A stretch of DNA of 19,776 bases, taken from NCBI GenBank assembly GCA_045629205.1, contig JAZQQT010000170.1, positions 1-19,776 on the forward strand. Reading direction: 5' to 3'. Origin of the DNA: JAZQLP01 sp045629205 (GTDB lineage: Bacteria > Bacillota > Clostridia > Oscillospirales > UBA644). The position numbers were made by a program, and so were the translations under genes. The notes below the pieces were generated by a model. That model was not told the origin of the DNA. It worked only from the letters and a program-made list of their open reading frames with translations, and did not search any database. Shown here piece after piece: positions 15,889-19,776 of this stretch (its first letter is position 1; every line of letters begins with the position of its first letter).

Positions 15889-16080
15889 TAGTAAAAAATC
15901 AAACTATAAACAACAAAGGTCCTAAAGAACATTAGCTGTTTTAATGATATTCCGAATATTCCTGAGAGTGTCGTAATGATTGATTATGAAGATTTCGTTA
16001 TAAAAAAAATACTTTAGCTTTGGTTTTTTTTAAAAAAAAGTTTCTGCTTTTTCTTATTGAAATTCGAATATGTAAACATA
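15889..16080. other. AT-rich intergenic stretch without recognised gene
   Basis: This 192-base stretch lies between the MATE promoter and the tRNA terminator. It contains an 8-T / 8-A block near 16024-16039 and no convincing ORF, promoter, RNA or repeat. Frames crossing it into the tRNA genes are chance ORFs. Confidence 0.6.
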
Positions 16081-16124
16081 ACAAAAAATCCGAACGTTTC
16101 ACCGATTGGTAAAAGGTTCGGATT
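16081..16124 (-). terminator. Terminator after tRNA-Leu
   Basis: The arms AATCCGAAC (16087-16095) and GTTCGGATT (16116-16124) form a 9-bp stem with a smaller ACC/GGT stem inside. On the minus strand it is followed by TTTTTTG, a standard intrinsic terminator 10 bases after the tRNA CCA end. Confidence 0.92.
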
Positions 16125-16133
16125 ATTCTTGTT

Positions 16134-16217
16134 TGGTGCGGGTAACAGGAGTTGAACCTGCACGGTTGCCCGCAAGATCCTAAATCTTGTGCGTCTGCCA
16201 ATTCCGCCATACCCGCA
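16134..16217 (-). tRNA. tRNA-Leu (anticodon UAG)
   Basis: 84 bases including an encoded CCA. The 7-bp acceptor stem is UGCGGGU / ACCCGCA, the anticodon stem CAAGA/UCUUG encloses loop UUUAGGA giving anticodon UAG (reads CUN codons), the variable arm is extended as expected for a class II tRNA, and the T arm contains GGUUCAACUCC. Confidence 0.97.
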
Positions 16218-16218
16218 T

Positions 16219-16248
16219 AAAATAAAAGTGACAGAATTAATCTGTCAC
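16219..16248 (-). terminator. Hairpin with U-rich tail between the two tRNAs
   Basis: The arms GTGACAGA (16228-16235) and TCTGTCAC (16241-16248) form a perfect 8-bp stem with a 5-base loop. On the minus strand TTTTATTTTA follows. It can act as a terminator after tRNA-Thr, leaving only part of the transcripts to continue into tRNA-Leu, or as a processing spacer. Confidence 0.6.
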
Positions 16249-16250
16249 GA

Positions 16251-16326
16251 TGGTGCTGATGGGCGGAATCGAACCGCCGGCCTCATCCTTACCAAGGATG
16301 CGCTCTACCGACTGAGCCACATCAGC
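16251..16326 (-). tRNA. tRNA-Thr (anticodon GGU)
   Basis: 76 bases including an encoded CCA. Acceptor stem GCUGAUG / CAUCAGC, D arm with CUCAGUCGGUAGAG, anticodon stem CAUCC/GGAUG around loop UUGGUAA giving GGU (reads ACC and ACU), and T loop UUCGAUU. It shares a promoter with tRNA-Leu downstream. Confidence 0.98.
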
Positions 16327-16339
16327 GAAGAATGTTACT

Positions 16340-16368
16340 ATTATATTGTTTATCTCCGGCTTTGTCAA
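16340..16368 (-). promoter_or_regulatory. Sigma-A promoter of the tRNA-Thr/tRNA-Leu unit
   Basis: Perfect consensus on the minus strand: TTGACA (16368-16363), a 17-base spacer, TATAAT (16345-16340). Predicted start lies about 7 bases before the tRNA-Thr 5' end. Confidence 0.94.
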
Positions 16369-16430
16369 GAGAAAAAAATTTATTTTATATATTTGTCAAA
16401 AAATGGTTTTTATTTTTGTTCTGTCATCTA

Positions 16431-16459
16431 TTGATTTTTTTATGATATTGATGTATAAT
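16431..16459 (+). promoter_or_regulatory. Sigma-A promoter of the ald operon
   Basis: TTGATT (16431-16436), a 17-base spacer, and TATAAT (16454-16459), followed by a short leader and AGGAGGT before the ald ATG at 16485. Confidence 0.8.
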
Positions 16460-16484
16460 TACAAAAAATTATAGGAGGTATTAT

Positions 16485-17594
16485 ATGAAAATCGGAACAG
16501 TCAGAGAAAGAAAACAACATGAATATAGAGTCGGATTAACGCCTGATAATGTGGTTGCTTATATAAATGCCGGTCATCAGGTATTTATTGAAAAAGGAGC
16601 AGGCGAAGGCGCCGGTTTTTCGGATGAAGAATACATAGCTGCCGGTGCTGTTATATTGCCGACAATAACTGAAGTATACAATTCTGTTGATATGCTTGTT
16701 AAAGTTAAAGAACCAATGCCGGAAGAATATCCGTTGTTGCGTGATGATTTGATTTTATATACATATCTTCACCTTGCAGCAGACAGACCGCAGGCCGAAG
16801 CAATCGCTAAAGCGGGAACAAAAGCTGTTGCTTACGAAACAATGGTTGATAACGGGAGCCTTCCTTGTTTGCGTCCTATGAGCGAAATAGCAGGAAGATT
16901 ATCAATACAGGAAGGCGCAAAATATATAGAGAGTAAATACGGAGGAAGAGGTATCCTTCTCGGTGGTGTTCCCGGTGTTGAAAGGGGAGAGGTTGTAGTT
17001 GTCGGCGGCGGTATAGCCGGTACGTATGCAGCAAAAGCCGCTATCGGTATGGGTGCACAGGTTACTGTTATAGATATTAATCTTCAGCGTTTACAGTATT
17101 TGGATGATATTTTCGGAACCGGTATCACTACTTTGTATGCATCCGAAAAGAATATTGCCCGTGCCCTTTCAAAGGCCGACTTGGTTATCGGAACGGTTCT
17201 TGTGCCTGGTGGTTCAACCCCGAAGCTTATCAGGCGAGAGCATTTAAAACTTATGAAAAAGGGCGCTGTAATTGTCGATGTTGCAATAGACCAGGGCGGC
17301 TGTTGTGAATCATCACACGTTACGTATCATGATGATCCTGTCTTTATTGAAGAGGGTATTGTTCATTATTGTGTCGGGAATATGCCTGGTGCGGTGCCGA
17401 GAACGTCAACGATCGCTTTGACCAATGCAACGTTAAGATATGGTCTTCTTATTGCAAATCTTGGTCTTGAAACTGCTGCAAAGCAGAATTCAACTGTTGC
17501 CACCGGCGTAAATTATTATCATGGTAAATGCACAAATAAAAATGTTTCAAAGGCATTAAATGTTGATTTCTACGAATTAAATCAATTGATATAG
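16485..17594 (+). CDS. ald: Alanine dehydrogenase
   Basis: A 369-residue NAD-dependent enzyme that interconverts L-alanine and pyruvate plus ammonia, used for nitrogen and redox balance. Substrate residues R15, K75 (in VKVKEP) and H96 (in YLHLA) sit at the family's standard positions. The Rossmann motif VVGGGIAG is at about 172-179, with D197 at the end of the second strand to contact the NAD ribose, and the catalytic Asp is D269 in AIDQGG. The C-terminal GNMPGAVPRTST is typical. AGGAGGT lies before the ATG. It is the first gene of a three-gene unit; the ASRT gene follows after 10 bases and a GH110-like gene after that. The link between alanine metabolism and those two genes is not obvious. 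Confidence 0.97.
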   Translation: MKIGTVRERKQHEYRVGLTPDNVVAYINAGHQVFIEKGAGEGAGFSDEEYIAAGAVILPTITEVYNSVDMLVKVKEPMPEEYPLLRDDLILYTYLHLAADRPQAEAIAKAGTKAVAYETMVDNGSLPCLRPMSEIAGRLSIQEGAKYIESKYGGRGILLGGVPGVERGEVVVVGGGIAGTYAAKAAIGMGAQVTVIDINLQRLQYLDDIFGTGITTLYASEKNIARALSKADLVIGTVLVPGGSTPKLIRREHLKLMKKGAVIVDVAIDQGGCCESSHVTYHDDPVFIEEGIVHYCVGNMPGAVPRTSTIALTNATLRYGLLIANLGLETAAKQNSTVATGVNYYHGKCTNKNVSKALNVDFYELNQLI

Positions 17595-17604
17595 GAGTGT
17601 TATA

Positions 17605-17979
17605 ATGAAAGCTTACGGAAAAAAAGTCTGGCTCATCCCTGATGGTTTTTATATTGAGGCGTCTGTTGCCGAAAAAAGTCATGAGGCAGTATGTGTGATT
17701 AACACTTCAGATACAGATGCGCATATTAAACTTACTGTTTTATTTGAGAACAGAGAACCGATAAAATCGTTTGAGAGTTGCTGCGGCGCAAGAAGAACGC
17801 ATCATATTCGTATGGATAAGATTGTCGGTAAAAACAAAGAAGTTATCCCTTTTGAAGTTGCGTATGCAATTCTTGTGGAAAGTGATCAGCCGATTGTTTG
17901 TCAATATACAAGAGTCGTTTCATCTCACCCCGAGCTTGCGCTTATGACAACTATGGCATATCCTGTAGACGAACAGTAA
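17605..17979 (+). CDS. Sensory rhodopsin transducer (ASRT) family small-molecule-binding protein
   Basis: A 124-residue soluble beta-sandwich protein of the Anabaena sensory rhodopsin transducer family. It starts GKKVWLIPDGFYIEASV, then has SHEAVCVINTSD, the FENREPI segment, GARRTHHIRMDKI and YAILVESDQPIVCQYTRV, and ends near ALMTTMAYP; all are family signatures across its full usual length. No rhodopsin gene is in the window, so light signalling is unlikely. Family studies have proposed that ASRT domains bind small molecules such as sugars and often neighbour carbohydrate genes, which fits the GH110-like gene starting 1 base after its stop. A good ribosome binding site (AGGAGTG) precedes it. 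Confidence 0.93.
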   Translation: MKAYGKKVWLIPDGFYIEASVAEKSHEAVCVINTSDTDAHIKLTVLFENREPIKSFESCCGARRTHHIRMDKIVGKNKEVIPFEVAYAILVESDQPIVCQYTRVVSSHPELALMTTMAYPVDEQ

Positions 17980-17980
17980 T

Positions 17981-19564
17981 ATGCAGGTTAGTTTTTCGTC
18001 TTTTCGTCGCGAAGATGATACAGCATCCTTTGCGGCGGCTATGGAATATTTGCGTAATCATCCGAATACAACGTTATTTATTGAACCGGGTGTATATTCT
18101 TTAACATCCGCGCTTGCAAGAGAAACTATGCAGCATGTTATGAACGGTGATTACGGTGATAATCCTCAGCCGATAATGTTTTCTCCGCAATTTGCGTATA
18201 CACGTGGTATAGATTTTGACGGTCAGAATGGAACGACTGTTTTGGCTGACGGCGTTACCGTTATGGTTGACGGGTTTATGGAGCCGGTCTCTTTGCGTAA
18301 CTGTAAGAATGTTACTTTAAAAGGCTTGACTGTTGATCATGTTCGTAAACCGTATACGCAGGGAACAATAATTGCCATAGATTTACCTGATGAAAATAAC
18401 TGTTCAATATGTTCTGTTGAACTTGAGCAGCCGGTAACCGAACATTCTCCATTTATGCTGCGCAACAGTTTATTCGGTAAGGATTCTCTTGAGGCATTAC
18501 CGTGTGATATTTGCGATATTAAGTTCGTTGATTCGCTTCATTTGGCAATTACCGTTTCGAACGTTTCAGCTTGTCATATCGGTGATTTGTTTGGAATGAT
18601 TCATACATATCATTCCAGACCTGCTGTATTGATAGAGTATTCTTATAATATTACGATTGACGGAATTACGATTCACAGTCAGCCTGGCATGGGAATTGTC
18701 GGCAACAGAAGTGAAAATATTTATATACGTAATATTTCGATCATTCCTTCTCCGGGGCAAATTTGGTCATCAAATACGGATGCAACACATTTTACTTCTA
18801 TAAAAGGTGATCTTTCTTTTGAAAATTGTATAATATCTCATCAGGGCGATGATTTTATTAATTGTCATGCTTATTTTCATGCAATTATTAAACGCGATTC
18901 TGACACGGTTTGTTATTTACAGGAAAAAACACCCGACGGAACACATGCTCAGTCATTGGATTATCCCGACGTGGGCGATATTATGGAGCTGACAGAAAGA
19001 GATACTTTACTTACGATAGACAGTTATAAAGTAGTTGAATGTATTCCGATGCCTGATCGATGGATGTGCCGTGTCACTTTTGATAAACCTTTACCAAAAG
19101 TGACTGATCATCTTATGCTTGCCGATGTTACCAGGCTCCCTGATCTGACGGTTAAAAGTTGTAAAACTTCAAATCATTTTGCCCGTGGTATTTTAATTAA
19201 AACCCGTTCTGCCAAAATAATAGGAAATATCTTCCGTAACATTCGCGGACCGGCTGTTGAAGCGGCTGCCGAAGCATGGTGGTTTGAGGGTGTATGTCCT
19301 GCAAATGTTGAAATTTGTGATAACTTAATCGAAGGATGCGGTTGGGATTGTGACATTTCGGGTATTCTTGTAAAAGCCGATTCCGACCATCCGGCAGGCC
19401 AGTCGATAAAAAATATTACGATTGCGGATAATATAATAAAATCAGATAAATCATGTGCGGCAATTTCATGTAGAAATGTCGATGGATTAAGAATTCATAA
19501 TAATTCATTGCCTGCAGGATGCAAACAACCGATTGTTATTAAAGATTGCATTAATATTGAATGA
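17981..19564 (+). CDS. GH110-like parallel beta-helix protein (putative intracellular alpha-galactosidase-type hydrolase)
   Basis: A 527-residue right-handed beta-helix protein. Repeating coils such as NVTLKGLTVDH (110-120), NITIDGITIHS (223-233) and NIYIRNISIIP (246-256) run along it, with a late set at about 430-515. Residues 267-296, from DATHF through SFENCIISHQGDDFINCH, resemble the active-site strand of GH110 alpha-1,3-galactosidases. D267, D290 and D291 have the same spacing as the three catalytic acids I recall for GH110 (D321, D344, D345 in one characterised enzyme). No signal peptide is present, unlike most GH110 enzymes, so it would act inside the cell on an imported sugar. The start follows the ASRT stop by one base with no clear ribosome binding site, suggesting translational coupling. 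The substrate is unproven. Confidence 0.8.
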   Translation: MQVSFSSFRREDDTASFAAAMEYLRNHPNTTLFIEPGVYSLTSALARETMQHVMNGDYGDNPQPIMFSPQFAYTRGIDFDGQNGTTVLADGVTVMVDGFMEPVSLRNCKNVTLKGLTVDHVRKPYTQGTIIAIDLPDENNCSICSVELEQPVTEHSPFMLRNSLFGKDSLEALPCDICDIKFVDSLHLAITVSNVSACHIGDLFGMIHTYHSRPAVLIEYSYNITIDGITIHSQPGMGIVGNRSENIYIRNISIIPSPGQIWSSNTDATHFTSIKGDLSFENCIISHQGDDFINCHAYFHAIIKRDSDTVCYLQEKTPDGTHAQSLDYPDVGDIMELTERDTLLTIDSYKVVECIPMPDRWMCRVTFDKPLPKVTDHLMLADVTRLPDLTVKSCKTSNHFARGILIKTRSAKIIGNIFRNIRGPAVEAAAEAWWFEGVCPANVEICDNLIEGCGWDCDISGILVKADSDHPAGQSIKNITIADNIIKSDKSCAAISCRNVDGLRIHNNSLPAGCKQPIVIKDCINIE

Positions 19565-19582
19565 CTTTTATATGGTTTATAT

Positions 19583-19620
19583 AAATAAATATGCCACCCA
19601 TTTGGGTGGCATATTTATTT
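19583..19620. terminator. Bidirectional terminator between converging genes
   Basis: A perfect 17-bp stem (19583-19599 with 19604-19620) with core GCCACCC/GGGTGGC, loop ATTT, and AT-rich ends giving T-rich 3' sides on both strands. It serves the ald operon and the minus-strand gene ending at 19630. Confidence 0.92.
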
Positions 19621-19629
19621 GGTTTATGA

Positions 19630-19776
19630 TTATTTGGCTTTTTTATTGAAAACAGTTTTAATAACAAAGAGCGTTGCTATCATTAGAACTATTGCGATAG
19701 GTAAGGAAATGTACCATTCTGTTATGAATCCTGCGATTAAATAACTTACGAATGAAACTGCGGCAACAGTTAAAGC
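19630..19776 (-). CDS. C-terminal fragment of an unknown membrane protein (partial)
   Basis: Reading from the right edge, 48 codons and a TAA stop (19632-19630) are open on the minus strand. The peptide has two hydrophobic stretches (ALTVAAVSFVSYLIAGFI and ISLPIAIVLMIATLFVI) separated by TEWY, and a basic tail NKKAK. This is the end of a membrane protein whose start lies outside the window; I do not recognise the family. Support is the position right behind the bidirectional terminator and the clear membrane-protein composition. Confidence 0.75.
   Translation of the reverse strand, partial: ALTVAAVSFVSYLIAGFITEWYISLPIAIVLMIATLFVIKTVFNKKAK

Noticed and set aside
15998..16210. 70-residue minus-strand ORF starting MAELADAQDLGS
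   Set aside because: This is the well-known false ORF obtained by translating a tRNA-Leu gene; it runs through the tRNA and its terminator.
16189..16434. 81-residue plus-strand ORF
   Set aside because: It is antisense to both tRNAs and to their promoter, with no ribosome binding site.
17605..17979. Light-sensing role for the ASRT protein
   Set aside because: No rhodopsin gene is present in the window and the family is widespread in organisms without rhodopsins.

Overview
The window looks like chromosomal DNA from a low-GC Gram-positive bacterium of the class Clostridia, probably an uncultured gut-type member. Reasons: AT-rich sequence, GGAGG-type ribosome binding sites, sigma-A promoters that are often perfect consensus with 17-base spacers, a DUF1292 (YrzB-like) gene, a TIGR01906/DUF1461 membrane protein, and an alanine dehydrogenase. 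No phage, insertion sequence, CRISPR array or plasmid gene was seen. The species cannot be named from the sequence.

Layout. (1) 1-1546, minus strand: start of serC (cut by the window edge), a structured non-coding RNA of about 200 nt at 945-1165 (best guess raiA motif), and a DUF1292 gene with a consensus promoter. (2) 1573-7733, plus strand: a six-gene operon from a divergent promoter to a strong terminator. It holds a diacylglycerol-kinase-like lipid kinase, a Wzz/CapA-like membrane adaptor, a BY-kinase-like ATPase with a long acidic N-terminus and no tyrosine tail, an SGNH-like lipoprotein that seems to lack catalytic residues, a zinc-ribbon membrane protein and a TPM-domain protein. This is a cell-envelope operon. 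(3) 7738-8700: rplM-rpsI, with its own promoter and terminator. (4) 8727-10252, minus strand: a metallophosphoesterase and a TIGR01906 membrane protein.

(5) 10297-15888, minus strand: the most interesting locus, a four-gene operon. In transcription order it holds a MATE transporter fused to an RsbW-like HATPase domain, a GNAT-like protein, a dCache-HAMP-SpoIIE (PP2C) phosphatase and a stand-alone RsbW-like kinase. The last three genes overlap. The promoter is followed directly by a perfect 22-bp palindrome covering the expected transcription start, which looks like a repressor operator. The module has the phosphatase and kinase of a partner-switching pathway, but no STAS antagonist or sigma factor is in the window. 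The HATPase domain on the transporter has lost its main ATP-binding residues, so it may be a docking domain. I infer a system in which an extracellular ligand sensed by the dCache domain controls transport or export, but no function is shown.

(6) 16081-16368, minus strand: tRNA-Thr and tRNA-Leu with promoter and terminators. (7) 16431-19620, plus strand: alanine dehydrogenase, a sensory-rhodopsin-transducer (ASRT) family protein without a rhodopsin, and a GH110-like beta-helix protein, ending in a bidirectional terminator. (8) 19630-19776, minus strand: C-terminal end of an unknown membrane protein.
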